A stretch of 64,000 nt of DNA from positions 1 through 64,000 of the forward strand of contig JABSOI010000016.1 in assembly GCA_013216015.1 (NCBI GenBank), given 5' to 3'. Below are positions 37,054 through 47,772 of this stretch, one piece after another (positions within the stretch are counted from its first letter, which is position 1; each line of letters starts with the position of its first letter). The translations under genes and the position numbers were made by a program. Below the pieces are notes generated by a model. That model saw only the letters and a program-made list of their open reading frames with translations. It was not told where the DNA came from and ran no database searches. This DNA comes from Alteromonadaceae bacterium (GTDB taxonomy: Bacteria > Pseudomonadota > Gammaproteobacteria > Enterobacterales > Alteromonadaceae).

Positions 37054-38073
37054 TTAACTTTGGCTAAATAGTTTTTTCCGAACCATGGCCCGATAATCTT
37101 TAGGGGTTAAATTTAACGTTTTTTTAAATAGTCGAGTGAGATGTCCCTGATCCTGATAACCCACATGGTAAGAAATTTCCTGAATGGATAAATTTGTAGA
37201 TGCCAATAAATCTTTCGCTGCTTCTATTCTGAGATCTTGCCAATGCTCGGTAGCCCGGACCCCCGTGGCCATTTTGAAGCGCCGGGTAAATGAACGGGGG
37301 CTAATACCAAATTGATCAGCAATTTCTGACAATGTTGTTGTTGAACTAAGATTGTTTTTCATCCAGAACTGAATTTGAGCAATAAGTTCATCTGGGTGTC
37401 GATCTACACCACCTTCTAAATAACGCTGTTCTTCATATGGTTTTCTTATTTCATGAGAGAAATTTAACTGTACCTGTTGAGCAATATTTCGACCATAAAT
37501 CTGCTCGATTAAGTGCACAATAATATCGGCTAATGCATTCAAACTTGCAGCGCAATATATACGCTCTGACTGAGTGATAAAAAAATCAGGCTTTAAATCA
37601 ACTTGTGGGTAGTTACGTTGAAATTGCTTTACATAATGCCAATGTGTTGTGGCCGGGTGGTGGTCCAACAGACCTGATTCAGCCATAAAACATACGCCGG
37701 TACCACCGCCAATAAGAGTAGAACCTTGATGCCAAATGCGATTTAACCAGGCGATCAGTTTTGGATGTTTTGTAATTAAGGGCCGTGGGTTTCTCCATAA
37801 ACTAGGAATAAAGGCAAAATCAGGCAAGATTGCTTGATCAACATCAGCTTCAGGCCTGAGCCGTATTATTGCTCTGGTTGAAACTGTGTCTAAATTTTCA
37901 GCAACCATTTGAATAGCGAGAGTGGCATTATTTTTGTCTTGTTTCAATGCCATAGATTCACCGGCCCGTAGCATTTCCACGGGTAAACTAAGGCTGGTGG
38001 CAAGCATATCGTCATACAGCACAAGGGCTATTTTCACTGGTTTAGCTTTTATTAGTTGATTATTTTCTCCCAT
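37054..38073 (-). CDS. GlxA-type AraC-family transcriptional regulator
   Basis: A 339-residue regulator. The N-terminal 190 residues form a DJ-1/PfpI-like (class I amidotransferase-like) sensor domain (KIALVLYDDMLATSLSLPVEML; LIGGGTGVCFMAESGLLD). The C-terminal 100 residues hold two AraC helix-turn-helix motifs (TTLSEIADQFGISPRSFTRR; SIQEISYHVGYQDQGHLTRL). It is divergent from fabY with 147 bases between starts, so it probably controls fabY and perhaps the FabH-like gene behind it. Confidence 0.9.
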   Translation of the reverse strand: MGENNQLIKAKPVKIALVLYDDMLATSLSLPVEMLRAGESMALKQDKNNATLAIQMVAENLDTVSTRAIIRLRPEADVDQAILPDFAFIPSLWRNPRPLITKHPKLIAWLNRIWHQGSTLIGGGTGVCFMAESGLLDHHPATTHWHYVKQFQRNYPQVDLKPDFFITQSERIYCAASLNALADIIVHLIEQIYGRNIAQQVQLNFSHEIRKPYEEQRYLEGGVDRHPDELIAQIQFWMKNNLSSTTTLSEIADQFGISPRSFTRRFKMATGVRATEHWQDLRIEAAKDLLASTNLSIQEISYHVGYQDQGHLTRLFKKTLNLTPKDYRAMVRKKLFSQS

Positions 38074-38220
38074 ATTATTTATTTAAGCCCTAATGAGTGG
38101 TTAATTGTATCGCTTTGTCCTTTATAGCACATTATTTGGCTTAAAAAGCTTATTAATTGGTAAGGAAACACAATAAAATGAAAATAATTAAGTATTATTA
38201 TTTTTATTAAAAGGTTGCAT

Positions 38221-40116
38221 ATGACTACTTTACCTTTGATTGTTGGAATGGGCGGTATTAATGCTGCCGGACGGACATCTTTTCACCAGGGTTTTCGCCG
38301 CATAATTATCGACAAATTAACAGCACAGGCACGACAGGAAACTTTTGTCGGCTTGGCCACTTTGATGAATATTGTTCGATTACAAGCTGGTGACTTGGTG
38401 GATCAAGAAGGTAATGTTGTTGAAAGAGACATGATAGAAGCGCGATTTGGTCACCAGATTCTTGATGGTACTCTGATCAGAAAAATTGAAAAAAATCATT
38501 TTGATCCTGACGCAACACACTGGCATCAGAAAATGAATGTAAGTGCCAGTGAAAACCATATTTGTTTTGAACTCAAGGCAAAAGAACTACCTAAACCTGT
38601 ACCTAATTCCTGGATATTAACAGAATTGGCGGACGGAAAAGTTAAAGTAGAAATTCCTGATGATTTGGTCATTAAACACGATGCTTATCGTGATAACCCA
38701 ATTAAGGCGGCTGGTCAGTTTCCTACAGGATTTGAACCAGCCAAATTATATAATAGCCGTTTTCAGCCTCGTGGCTTACAAGCAACTATTTTTGCTGCCA
38801 CTGATGCTATTCGTTCAACGGGAATAGCTTGGGATGATATTTTAGCTAAAATAAATCCTGACCAAGTAGGTACATACTCTGCTTCAGTAATAGGACAAGC
38901 GCAAGGCGAAGGTTTAGGCGGTATGATCCGTAATCGTTTGAAGGGCGAAAGAGTGAGCACTAAAAATCTGGCGCTTGGTTTAAATACAATGTCGACTGAT
39001 TTTATCAATGCCTATGTTACAGGTAATGTTGGTACTACATTTACTTCTTCAGGCGCTTGTGCAACATTTCTATATAACCTTCGTTCTGCTGTGCAGGACA
39101 TGAAAGCCGGATGTATACGAGTTGCGGTAGTTGGCAGTGCCGAAGCACCCATTACGCCTGAAATTGTTGAAGGTTTCGGTAATATGAGTGCTCTGGCTAA
39201 TGAAGAAGGGCTGAAGAAACTTGATGGCACCGATACAGCGGATCACCGTCGTACCAGTCGTCCGTTCGGGAAAAATTGTGGTTTTACCATTGGAGAAGGT
39301 GCGCAGTTTGTTGTTTTAATGGATGATGATTTAGCTATTGAAATGGGGGCAAAAGTGCTTGCTTCCGTTCCTGATGTTTTTGTTAATGCTGACGGTTTTA
39401 AAAAATCTATCACAGCACCAGGTCCAGGTAACTATATTACCATGGCAAAATCTGTTGCCTTAGCTACAATCATATTAGGTAAAGAGTCAGTACAAAAACA
39501 TAGTTTTATTTTAGCGCACGGTTCCAGTACTCCTCAAAACCGTGTCACTGAATCATTAATTTATCATAAAATCGCTGAAACTTTCGACATTACCAATTGG
39601 CCTGTTTCAGCACCTAAAGCTTTTGTTGGTCATACTATTGGTCCGGCAAGCGGCGATCAAATGGCGGTCGCATTAGGAGTTTTCAGTCATAATATTATGC
39701 CGGGTATTACCACTATTGATGAAGTTGCAGAAGATGTTTATGCTCAACATTTAAATATATCGACGGAGCATTGGCAGTGTCAGGAGATGGATGTTGCTTT
39801 TATTAATTCAAAAGGCTTCGGCGGTAATAATGCAACGGCACCCGTTCTTTCTCCGAATACGACATTAAAAATGTTGTCGAAACGTCATGGTGAAGAAGTT
39901 ATGGCCAGTTATCAAGAAAAATTGGTGGCAGTAGAGGCTGCACAGAAAGTTTACCGGGATAATGCCAATAATGGGCAATTTGATATTATCTATAAATTTG
40001 GTGAAGGTTTAGTGGATGAAAGTACTATTAGCATTAGTCAAAAGGAAATACATATTCCTGAATTCAAACATGTAATTAATTTACCTACTGATAATCCGTT
40101 TGATGATATGGTTTAA
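38221..40116 (+). CDS. fabY: Beta-ketoacyl-ACP synthase FabY
   Basis: 631 residues from ATG 38221, which has AAAGG at a good distance; an in-frame TTG six bases upstream is not needed. The opening LPLIVGMGGINAAGRTSFHQG and the length match FabY, the enzyme that starts fatty-acid synthesis from acetyl-CoA in Pseudomonas. Catalytic Cys is in SSGACATFLYNL, and the histidines in ILAHGSSTPQNR and KAFVGHTIGPASGDQ. A FabH-like gene lies nearby, so the organism may use both routes for the first condensation. Confidence 0.9.
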   Translation: MTTLPLIVGMGGINAAGRTSFHQGFRRIIIDKLTAQARQETFVGLATLMNIVRLQAGDLVDQEGNVVERDMIEARFGHQILDGTLIRKIEKNHFDPDATHWHQKMNVSASENHICFELKAKELPKPVPNSWILTELADGKVKVEIPDDLVIKHDAYRDNPIKAAGQFPTGFEPAKLYNSRFQPRGLQATIFAATDAIRSTGIAWDDILAKINPDQVGTYSASVIGQAQGEGLGGMIRNRLKGERVSTKNLALGLNTMSTDFINAYVTGNVGTTFTSSGACATFLYNLRSAVQDMKAGCIRVAVVGSAEAPITPEIVEGFGNMSALANEEGLKKLDGTDTADHRRTSRPFGKNCGFTIGEGAQFVVLMDDDLAIEMGAKVLASVPDVFVNADGFKKSITAPGPGNYITMAKSVALATIILGKESVQKHSFILAHGSSTPQNRVTESLIYHKIAETFDITNWPVSAPKAFVGHTIGPASGDQMAVALGVFSHNIMPGITTIDEVAEDVYAQHLNISTEHWQCQEMDVAFINSKGFGGNNATAPVLSPNTTLKMLSKRHGEEVMASYQEKLVAVEAAQKVYRDNANNGQFDIIYKFGEGLVDESTISISQKEIHIPEFKHVINLPTDNPFDDMV

Positions 40117-40233
40117 GGTTTTTGGTTGTATGAATAGACGCAACGCATTGCCTCAGTTCATTGATTCGAAATTAAAGATAAGCGAATGGGGTAATCCATC
40201 AAGCTAATATAGAATTGAATTGGGTAGAATATA

Positions 40234-40268
40234 ATAAAGCCCTGCAATTGCAGGGCCTTATTTTTTTT
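40234..40268. terminator. Two-way terminator between fabY and ppaC
   Basis: GCCCTGCAA/TTGCAGGGC (40239-40256) is an 18-bp perfect palindrome. It is followed by TTATTTTTTTT on the plus strand and by TTTATTAT on the minus strand, serving the two convergent genes. Confidence 0.8.
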
Positions 40269-40285
40269 AGTGCTTAATTTCAGGA

Positions 40286-41206
40286 TTATGCAAAAACTTC
40301 CTGCAATGGCGGTACGATTTGTTTTTTGCGGCTTAATACGCCGTCTAACCAAACTTTACCGTCAACCGTTGCTTGATTGAAAGCTTTCGAAGAAAGTGCA
40401 TCGTCATCACTAACAATTAACAATTCAGAGCCTTCTTTCATTATGTCGGTAAGTAATAATAATACGCTGTGACGACCGCCTTCTTGCTTTAATTTAATAA
40501 TATCAGCGGCCAGTTCAGCTTTGATGTTATCAAAAACGGCTAAATCGATAACTTCCAGTTGCCCAATACCAACCTTGTTTCCATTCATATTAAAATCTTT
40601 AAAATCACGCTTGACAAGTTCACGGACCGGCGTGCCTGCAACAGCAGATTTTACTTTAAACATTTCCATGCCTAATGCTTTGTAGTCTTTTATTCCGGAA
40701 ATCTCGGCTAGTGCTTCAACGCATTTTTTATCAGCAGTGGTAGTGGTTGGTGATTTGAAAATAACAGTATCACTTAAGATGGCACACATCATTGCACCAG
40801 CGATATTTTTAGGAATTTCAACACTGTGAAAATCAAACATCATTTTGATGATGGTGTTGGTACAGCCAACCGGACGTATCCAGCATTCTAAAGGTGTGCT
40901 CGTGGTTAAGTCGCCAAGTTTATGATGATCAATAATGCCAAGTATAGTTGCTTTATCAATATCATCGGGTGCTAATTCAATATCCGAATGGTCAACAATA
41001 TAAACGCTGTCACCAGCATAACTTGTTTTAAGCATAGGTTGTTCGAAGCCGAATTTATCTAAAATAAATAAGGTTTCAGGTGAAAGTTCACCTAAACGTG
41101 CAGGCACAGTTTCTTCACCTATAGATGTTTTTAAATAGGATAAAGCGATTGCTGAACAAATAGAGTCTGAATCAGGGATCTTGTGTCCCACCACATAAGC
41201 TGGCAT
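40286..41206 (-). CDS. ppaC: Manganese-dependent inorganic pyrophosphatase (family II)
   Basis: A 306-residue DHH-family phosphoesterase that hydrolyses pyrophosphate. N-terminal metal ligands are in VVGHKIPDSDSICSA; the second site is VDHSDIE and the DHH signature is IIDHHKLGDL. The C-terminal DHHA2 domain contains SRKKQIVPPL, the substrate-binding end. The length fits the family (about 308). Convergent with fabY. Confidence 0.96.
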   Translation of the reverse strand: MPAYVVGHKIPDSDSICSAIALSYLKTSIGEETVPARLGELSPETLFILDKFGFEQPMLKTSYAGDSVYIVDHSDIELAPDDIDKATILGIIDHHKLGDLTTSTPLECWIRPVGCTNTIIKMMFDFHSVEIPKNIAGAMMCAILSDTVIFKSPTTTTADKKCVEALAEISGIKDYKALGMEMFKVKSAVAGTPVRELVKRDFKDFNMNGNKVGIGQLEVIDLAVFDNIKAELAADIIKLKQEGGRHSVLLLLTDIMKEGSELLIVSDDDALSSKAFNQATVDGKVWLDGVLSRKKQIVPPLQEVFA

Positions 41207-41290
41207 AAAAAGTACGTTCCAAAGTTTAGTTAAAGTAAAAGTTAAATTTAAATATTAATTTCTATCATACAAAAAATACCGGGTTAGGTA

Positions 41291-41335
41291 TATACCCATG
41301 CCCTGAACCAGCATTTCCAAGTAACTTGGTATATG
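41291..41335. repeat. TATACCC-type hairpin repeat upstream of the DUF3334 gene
   Basis: TATACCCATG at the left answers CTTGGTATATGC at the right, imperfectly paired, with the family core GCATTTCCAAGT at 41311-41322. A degraded member of the family at 4517, 31461 and 49297. Confidence 0.6.
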
Positions 41336-41483
41336 CAGCTGCCGGGTAATGTTTGTCTTAAATAAAGCTGTTTTGGGTCGCTAAAATTAGGAAACAAAGG
41401 TTAAGCATGATGGATAAGCTTCATAATTTTTATTTACTGCTATAGTTACATAAAGTTAAGTTAATTTTAGGAGAACAGAAATA

Positions 41484-42170
41484 GTGAAAAAGAGCAAAGT
41501 AATAACAACTGAAGACATTCTGGTCACCTTGTGCCAATCGGTCTGTGAAGTTTTGACGAAAGCAAGTCAAAATCCCATTGAATATTCCGCAATGGTTCAA
41601 AAAATTTCCCGTACCTGCTTAAGACCCGATATTGGTTGTTTTGTACTTTTTGATGGTGGTTTTAATGGTGTTGTGGTCACCAATTTTACCGGTGCCGCTG
41701 CTTTGGAAATTTATCATGACTATATGCGTAGTATGGGCATGCCCGAGTCAGAAGTTTCTCAAAGTTTCCTCTCTGATGATGTTTCAAATATTATGGGGGA
41801 GTTAATGAATCAAATCGTTGGTGATTTTACCTTGAAGATTCGACAGCGATTGCAAACATCAATTACGCAAAGTCAGCCGAAAATGTTAACCATTAGCAGA
41901 CTGGTACAAATTTCAATTGATACTTTAATGGATCGCCCTCAATTAAGGCGGGTTACTTTTACCACCAGTAAAAATAATATATTCTATTTAGAATTGGCAA
42001 TAGAGAAAACCGAATTTATAAAGTTACGCGATTTTGATGTACTGGAGGGAGTTGATCCTGACGCTATTATGGAAGAAGCCTTGAAAGCACAATCGGATAA
42101 AAATAAGCCGGCCGCAGCTGATAACGCTGAAGTTGCTGATGATGACTTTTTAGCTGAATTAGGTTTGTAA
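41484..42170 (+). CDS. DUF3334 protein (CheX-like fold suspected)
   Basis: A 228-residue soluble protein matching DUF3334 of Alteromonadales and relatives. GTG is the start, with AGGAGA ten bases before it and no in-frame ATG nearby. The segment SNIMGELMNQIVGDF resembles the helix carrying the glutamate-asparagine pair in CheC/CheX phosphatases; this similarity is my inference. The C-terminal tail is Ala/Asp-rich (ADNAEVADDDFLAELGL). Function unknown. Confidence 0.75.
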   Translation: MKKSKVITTEDILVTLCQSVCEVLTKASQNPIEYSAMVQKISRTCLRPDIGCFVLFDGGFNGVVVTNFTGAAALEIYHDYMRSMGMPESEVSQSFLSDDVSNIMGELMNQIVGDFTLKIRQRLQTSITQSQPKMLTISRLVQISIDTLMDRPQLRRVTFTTSKNNIFYLELAIEKTEFIKLRDFDVLEGVDPDAIMEEALKAQSDKNKPAAADNAEVADDDFLAELGL

Positions 42171-42257
42171 TACTTATCTGCTAGCTTGTGTTTATATTTG
42201 GTATTTACCCCCTAACCGAATCAGAATATTTATACATTGTTTTGATATGAATCGATT

Positions 42258-43838
42258 TTAAAGGGTTAAATCTTCAACCTTTTTTAGTCTGTCCATCATA
42301 AAAGTTAAATTTCGGTCATGAATTATTTGACTGGCACGGTTTAAATATTGCTCTGCCAGTTGTTTGTTACCCTGAATATTAGCTAAGTTATTCAATTGAA
42401 ACAGTGTATTGCTGGTTCCGATAGGGCACTGGATAACATCATGATATTTCAGTGCGCTTTTGAATGATGCATCAGCTAAATCAAAATTTTCTTTGTTGAC
42501 GTGAATATTTCCCATTAACTGTGCAATAAAGGCCAGATATAACCAATCATTTTTCTCTACAGCATAGTCATTTGCAATAATAAGCAGATCAAAAGCTGGC
42601 TCAATATTGTCTTGTATCAATTCTATCAGGCCAAGATAGTAATATAGTTTAGGTAATTCCGCTGAATTTTGTTTTTTTGCAAGATCTATTGCGTTAACTA
42701 TATGTTGTTTAGCTTTTGATGCATTCCTTAATCTCAAATATATATCCGCTAACAGCCGGCGAGCAACGATGTTGTTTGTTTCTAGTTGTATTAAACTTTC
42801 CAGTAGTGTACTTGCTGTTAAATAATCACCTTCTTTCTTTGAATCTAGTGCTCTGACTAACATTTCACTGCCAAACTCCGAAATAAATTCTTTATCTAAT
42901 TCATTAATTGACTGATCAGTATAAGCAGTAATTTTACTTGTTAGCTGTATCAGAGCTTCATGGATATTATGTTCAAATATTACGCCTCGTTTTATGTCAT
43001 CTTTGAAATGAAAAGTGTATTTTAATTGGTAGTTGTAGGTAGAGCCGGAAAGTTCGGTTTCTACTATTAAACTCGCCCCCGACACCTCAAATATGCGCCT
43101 GATATTTTTTGTTGAATAGTTTGTCGGAAGATCCGCCTCTTTCATTACAGTCAGCACATAATCTGTACTTAATACCACCAGTTTATTATTTGATTTTAAT
43201 CTTGAAATAAGTTGATCCATGGCACCTAAATAGACCCATTGATGATCATTATCATTTATGGTGCTTTTTACCGGTAAAATTACCAGTGAACCTTCAAGAG
43301 CTCTGACTAGTGAACTTCCTGTAGTTGTTGAAGTGTTGTTTGTGGTAAATAAGAGAGTAACAATACAAAAAACAATGAATATTAAAAGTTGTTGCCATGG
43401 AAATGCTTTAGGCTTTTCTGTTATTGCAGCCCCGTTGTTTTCTTGTTCTACAGTTGGCTTATTGCTTTGCTGTATTTTTTTCCCTGAACTTGTTTCATGC
43501 GATTGTTCAGGCGTTTGTTTAGGTGATTCTTCAGTAATTTTTTCAACACAAGTTATCCATGCATAACCTTTTCTGGGGTGGGTTTTAATTACGTCTTCAT
43601 TTTTAAAAAAATTTCTTAATTCTCGAATCGTTTGAAACAATACTTGTTCAGTAACTTCCACATCATCCCAAACTGTGTCGAGTAAAAGTTGTTTTGAAAG
43701 AACCGTATAGGGATTTTTAACAAACATTAGTAGCAGTGAAAATGTTTTAGGTCTGATTTTGATTATTTCATTATTAAAGCTCATCATTTGCTGATGAGCA
43801 TGAATAACTCTACCGCAGGTTTTAAATTGTAATGGCAA
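42258..43838 (-). CDS. CadC/ToxR-like membrane transcriptional regulator with TPR sensor region
   Basis: A 526-residue one-component regulator. An OmpR-type winged helix occupies about residues 1-100 (VTEQVLFQTIRELRNFFK; HPRKGYAWI). A Ser/Thr/Gln-rich linker follows, then a single membrane helix near residue 150 (LLIFIVFCIVTLLFTTN). The long periplasmic part has TPR-like helices (YYLGLIELIQDNIEPAFDLL). The signal is unknown. No obvious target operon is adjacent: fbp upstream is separated by a terminator. Confidence 0.88.
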   Translation of the reverse strand: MPLQFKTCGRVIHAHQQMMSFNNEIIKIRPKTFSLLLMFVKNPYTVLSKQLLLDTVWDDVEVTEQVLFQTIRELRNFFKNEDVIKTHPRKGYAWITCVEKITEESPKQTPEQSHETSSGKKIQQSNKPTVEQENNGAAITEKPKAFPWQQLLIFIVFCIVTLLFTTNNTSTTTGSSLVRALEGSLVILPVKSTINDNDHQWVYLGAMDQLISRLKSNNKLVVLSTDYVLTVMKEADLPTNYSTKNIRRIFEVSGASLIVETELSGSTYNYQLKYTFHFKDDIKRGVIFEHNIHEALIQLTSKITAYTDQSINELDKEFISEFGSEMLVRALDSKKEGDYLTASTLLESLIQLETNNIVARRLLADIYLRLRNASKAKQHIVNAIDLAKKQNSAELPKLYYYLGLIELIQDNIEPAFDLLIIANDYAVEKNDWLYLAFIAQLMGNIHVNKENFDLADASFKSALKYHDVIQCPIGTSNTLFQLNNLANIQGNKQLAEQYLNRASQIIHDRNLTFMMDRLKKVEDLTL

Positions 43839-43931
43839 AACGGCTCTCTCAAAAATTAATTATAAAAAATTAGCTACTTAAAATTTAGCACCCTTGAAAA
43901 TCAGGTGCATCATTAGGTCTTTATAAAAGAT

Positions 43932-43965
43932 AAAAACCCATACAATATAAATTGAATGGGTTTTT
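43932..43965 (-). terminator. Terminator after fbp
   Basis: AAAAACCCAT (43932-43941) pairs with ATGGGTTTTT (43956-43965), giving a T-run on the minus strand 30 bases after the fbp stop. Confidence 0.85.
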
Positions 43966-43994
43966 ATTGAAACAGTAAATTAGCGGTTTATCAT

Positions 43995-45038
43995 TTATTT
44001 ATAATACTCTAAACAGGCTTCAACTTCATTTTTAGAGCCTAAAATTACTTCCACCCGTTGATGGATGCCGGTTGGTACAATATCCATAATACGCCCTTGG
44101 CTGGTAACACATAATCCACCCGCCTGTTCGACCAAAAATGCCATAGGGTTAGCTTCGTACATTAACCTTAATTTATAGGGTCTTTCTGCATTACGGCTAT
44201 CTGCAGGGTAGGTAAAAATACCTCCGCGACAAAGTACGCGGTGAACATCACCTACCATAGCGGCAATCCATCTCATGTTGAAATTTTTACCACGAGGTCC
44301 AGTATCACCCAATAACAAATCGTTTATGTAATTTTGCATTGCAGGTTGCCAGAAACGTTGGTTTGACATGTTTATTGCAAATTCCTGAGTCTTTTGTGGA
44401 ATTTGTACGTTACGTTCTACTAATAAATAACCACCGTGGGTACGGTCCAAAACATAAAAATGAGTACCGCTTCCTGTTGTCATCACTAACATGGTTGAAG
44501 GGCCATATAAGACATAACCCGCACAGACTTGTTTGTTTCCCGGTTGTTTGAACATTGCAGCATCGTCAGCTTCCAGGTCTTGAGGCGCTTCATGGATAGA
44601 AAAAATTGTTCCTATCAATGAATTAATATCTATATTAGAGCTGCCATCAAGGGGGTCAAATGAAACAATAAACTTACCATCTTCATCTCCTGCAACCGAA
44701 GTATCTTCTTCTTCGGAAGAAATGGCTTTAACGAAACCTGACTCTAACAAGATAGCTTTAAATAATTCATTGGCAACAACATCGAGCTTTTTCTGTAATT
44801 CACCTTGAATATTTTCATCTAGGGTTGACCCCATAAGCCCACCTAAGTGTGCCTGGCTAACACGAAATGATATTTCTTTTGTTGCTGCTAAAATGGTTTT
44901 AATTAGAGAAATAAGATCTAACGGAACATTATCTTCACGTAAAGCTGGTGCTAATCGTTGCATCGGGTTACCTAAATAGCTTAAAGTTGTAATATTTTGC
45001 GCGGTTGATATGGTTTGACTAACCGAACTTATACTCAA
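43995..45038 (-). CDS. fbp: Fructose-1,6-bisphosphatase class I
   Basis: A 347-residue gluconeogenic enzyme. The metal/phosphate site [21 protein letters not shown] is intact near residues 125-145. [20 protein letters not shown] and [18 protein letters not shown] are the substrate-binding stretches. The length is slightly above E. coli Fbp (332), the difference being at the N-terminus ([14 protein letters not shown]). Monocistronic with its own terminator. Confidence 0.96.
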   Translation of the reverse strand: MSISSVSQTISTAQNITTLSYLGNPMQRLAPALREDNVPLDLISLIKTILAATKEISFRVSQAHLGGLMGSTLDENIQGELQKKLDVVANELFKAILLESGFVKAISSEEEDTSVAGDEDGKFIVSFDPLDGSSNIDINSLIGTIFSIHEAPQDLEADDAAMFKQPGNKQVCAGYVLYGPSTMLVMTTGSGTHFYVLDRTHGGYLLVERNVQIPQKTQEFAINMSNQRFWQPAMQNYINDLLLGDTGPRGKNFNMRWIAAMVGDVHRVLCRGGIFTYPADSRNAERPYKLRLMYEANPMAFLVEQAGGLCVTSQGRIMDIVPTGIHQRVEVILGSKNEVEACLEYYK

Positions 45039-45169
45039 GTTGTTGGGTATACGCGTAAAAATATATTGAATTTTTATTTCGGTGATATGAAATATTCATC
45101 ATCACCGTTATGTGATTATAGCAATATTGTTGTGAATTTCAGCAAATTAATCAACTTGAAGGATAATGA

Positions 45170-47665
45170 ATGAAAATTTTGCAGAGTTTTTTACCCGGTA
45201 ATATTTGGCGTGTTGTTTTATTGCTGATATGTAGCATGATGACAGTGATGGTATGCGCAAAAGATGAAATTGGTTTTAAGGATTTTGTTGAGGGTAAAAT
45301 TGAACATTCAGGCTATTTTTCTTTTTATCATGATGATACCGACGGAAAATTCTATCTGGAAATCACAGATTTTGAGCGGGAATTTTTGTTTCAAAGTAGT
45401 TTACCCCGTGGTATTGGTTCAAACGATATTGGTTTAGACCGGGGGCAGTTAGGAGAAACTCGTCTGGTTCAGTTTGAACGTGTTGGAAACAAAGTGTTTT
45501 TACGGCAGCTTAATTCATATTATCGTGCAGACTCGAATAATGAATTAGAAAAACAAGCCGTAAAAGAAGCTTTTGCCAGTTCAATTATCTGGGGTTTTAA
45601 TATTGCTAAAGTAAGTAAAAACAACAAACGGGTTTTAATTGATTACACTCCTTTTTTACTGTCGGATATTCACGGTTTAGCTGCAACACTTAAACGAACC
45701 AAGCAAGGCAGTTATAACATTGATAGCAGTAGAAGTGCTATTTACAGCAAACGTAGTAAAGCTTTTCCCGATAATACCGAGTTGGAAGCAACAGTCACTT
45801 TCAAGGGGAAAGATGCAGGGCACTATTTAAGTTCAGTTACCCCTGATGTCAGTGCAGTGACGGTGAATCTTCATCATTCTCTGATCAAATTACCTGATAA
45901 TAATTATCAAACACGAGCTTTTCATCCTTTTAGTGGTTTTTGGTCAATAAAATATGCAGATTATGCCAGCGCTATCGACGAATCTTTAATAAAACGTAAT
46001 ATACCCAGACATAGGCTGGCGAAGAAGAAAGGTAAACAAAGCTCAACAGCACAATTAACAGAAGCGGTTGAACCTATTGTGTATTATCTTGATGCTGGTG
46101 TGCCTGAACCTGTACGTTCTGCCCTTATTGATGGTGCTATGTGGTGGAACCAGGCGTTTGAAAATATCGGTTATAAAAACGCTTTTCAGGTGAAAATATT
46201 ACCAGCAGATGTTGACCCGATGGATGTTCGTTATAACGTTATTCAATGGGTACATCGGGCGACCAGAGGATGGTCTTATGGCTCATCTGTTATAGATCCA
46301 CGTACAGGCGAAATATTAAAAGGACATGTTACTTTGGGCTCCCTGCGTGTAAGACAGGATTATTTGATCGCTTTAGGGTTAACGTCTCCATTTAAAAGCG
46401 CGAATACTGATACTTCGAGCATGAAAGAAATGGCTTTAGCCCGTATTCGTCAGCTAGCCGCTCACGAGGTTGGACATACGCTGGGAATAGCTCATAACTT
46501 TGCTGCCAGTGTAAATGATCGCGCTTCAGTAATGGATTATCCACATCCTCTGGTTGAATTGAAAAAGGGGAAGATTGATTTATCAAATGCTTATTCAGAG
46601 AATATAGGGGAATGGGACAAATTTGTTATCGCTTATGGTTATGGTGATTATTTATTAGACTCAGAAACTGAAGAGTTACAAAATTTGGTCGTTCAAGCAC
46701 AATCAAAAGGTTTACAGTATGTTTCAGATCCTGATGCCCGAAGTAAATCAAGTGGTCATTCTACTGGGCATTTGTGGGATAACGGCGCTAATGCTGCTGT
46801 AGAACTAAATAGGGTATTGAAAGTAAGGGCCAAAGCTTTGGAAAATTTTGGCGTTAACAGTATTCCTTTTGGCACACCAATGTCTGAACTTGAACAGGTG
46901 CTTGTGCCTATCTATAATTTTCATCGTTTTCAGGTTGAAGCCGCGGTAAAGTTAATTGCAGGGGTTGAATATACTTATTCAATGCGCCTTGCTGAGTCTA
47001 AACTCTCTGATCAGCAAGTATCTGGTCAGCAATTTATAAAGGCAGTTGACAGCAATATTCAACGACAAGCACTAACAGCGTTAATGTCCACGTTAAGTAC
47101 AAAAACGCTGACGCTTTCAAATGATATTATTAAGCTGATCCCGCCGAAAGCTTATGGTTATGCTCGTGATAGAGAAAGTTTTACTGCGAAAACAGGTTTA
47201 ACTTTTGATCCGGTCAGCGCTGCAGAAGCTAGTGCTAAACATACAATATTTTTATTGTTGAATGCACAACGTTTAGCTCGATTACAACAACAGTCAGTGA
47301 TGGTTGAAGGTGTTCCTGACGTTGAAGATGTTATTACTACTTTGTTAAATAACACCATCAAGAAACCAGCGGAAAAAGGGTTGAATTTACTGGTGCAACA
47401 ACGGATCAATCAACAAGTTGTAGAGGCTTTACTTGCTTTGTGGCACCAGAATCAATTAGTGACTGAAGTACGTGCTGAAGTTTATGTGGCACTTGATCAT
47501 TTACATAATTGGTTTGATGATAATAGCAATACCCGTAAGTATAAAACGTTGTCTGCGCAGTTTTCTTTATTGAAAAATCAAATTGGTTATAGTTTAAAGC
47601 AAGGTAAATTGATTATGCCTGCGTCGAAAATTAAGTTGCCGCCTGGCTCACCAATTGGCGGGTAA
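45170..47665 (+). CDS. Large exported zinc metalloprotease (DUF5117/DUF4953 type)
   Basis: An 831-residue protein with a signal peptide (NIWRVVLLLICSMMTVMVCAK). The zinc motif H432-E433-x2-H436-x5-H442 (HEVGHTLGIAH) is complete, followed by ASVMDYPHP, the metzincin-like Met-turn. Upstream is a strand-rich DUF5117-like region and downstream a helical region. AAGGA precedes the ATG. It would act outside the cytoplasm on proteins or peptides; the substrate is unknown. Divergent from fbp. Confidence 0.88.
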   Translation: MKILQSFLPGNIWRVVLLLICSMMTVMVCAKDEIGFKDFVEGKIEHSGYFSFYHDDTDGKFYLEITDFEREFLFQSSLPRGIGSNDIGLDRGQLGETRLVQFERVGNKVFLRQLNSYYRADSNNELEKQAVKEAFASSIIWGFNIAKVSKNNKRVLIDYTPFLLSDIHGLAATLKRTKQGSYNIDSSRSAIYSKRSKAFPDNTELEATVTFKGKDAGHYLSSVTPDVSAVTVNLHHSLIKLPDNNYQTRAFHPFSGFWSIKYADYASAIDESLIKRNIPRHRLAKKKGKQSSTAQLTEAVEPIVYYLDAGVPEPVRSALIDGAMWWNQAFENIGYKNAFQVKILPADVDPMDVRYNVIQWVHRATRGWSYGSSVIDPRTGEILKGHVTLGSLRVRQDYLIALGLTSPFKSANTDTSSMKEMALARIRQLAAHEVGHTLGIAHNFAASVNDRASVMDYPHPLVELKKGKIDLSNAYSENIGEWDKFVIAYGYGDYLLDSETEELQNLVVQAQSKGLQYVSDPDARSKSSGHSTGHLWDNGANAAVELNRVLKVRAKALENFGVNSIPFGTPMSELEQVLVPIYNFHRFQVEAAVKLIAGVEYTYSMRLAESKLSDQQVSGQQFIKAVDSNIQRQALTALMSTLSTKTLTLSNDIIKLIPPKAYGYARDRESFTAKTGLTFDPVSAAEASAKHTIFLLLNAQRLARLQQQSVMVEGVPDVEDVITTLLNNTIKKPAEKGLNLLVQQRINQQVVEALLALWHQNQLVTEVRAEVYVALDHLHNWFDDNSNTRKYKTLSAQFSLLKNQIGYSLKQGKLIMPASKIKLPPGSPIGG

Positions 47666-47772
47666 CTCTTTGTAAGGAACTCTTTGTTAGGTAAGCTTTG
47701 TAAGGTAAGTGTTAGTAAGGTACGAGTTCAAAATTAAATGTTTGTCAGATAAAGGTATAAGCAGGAGAATTT

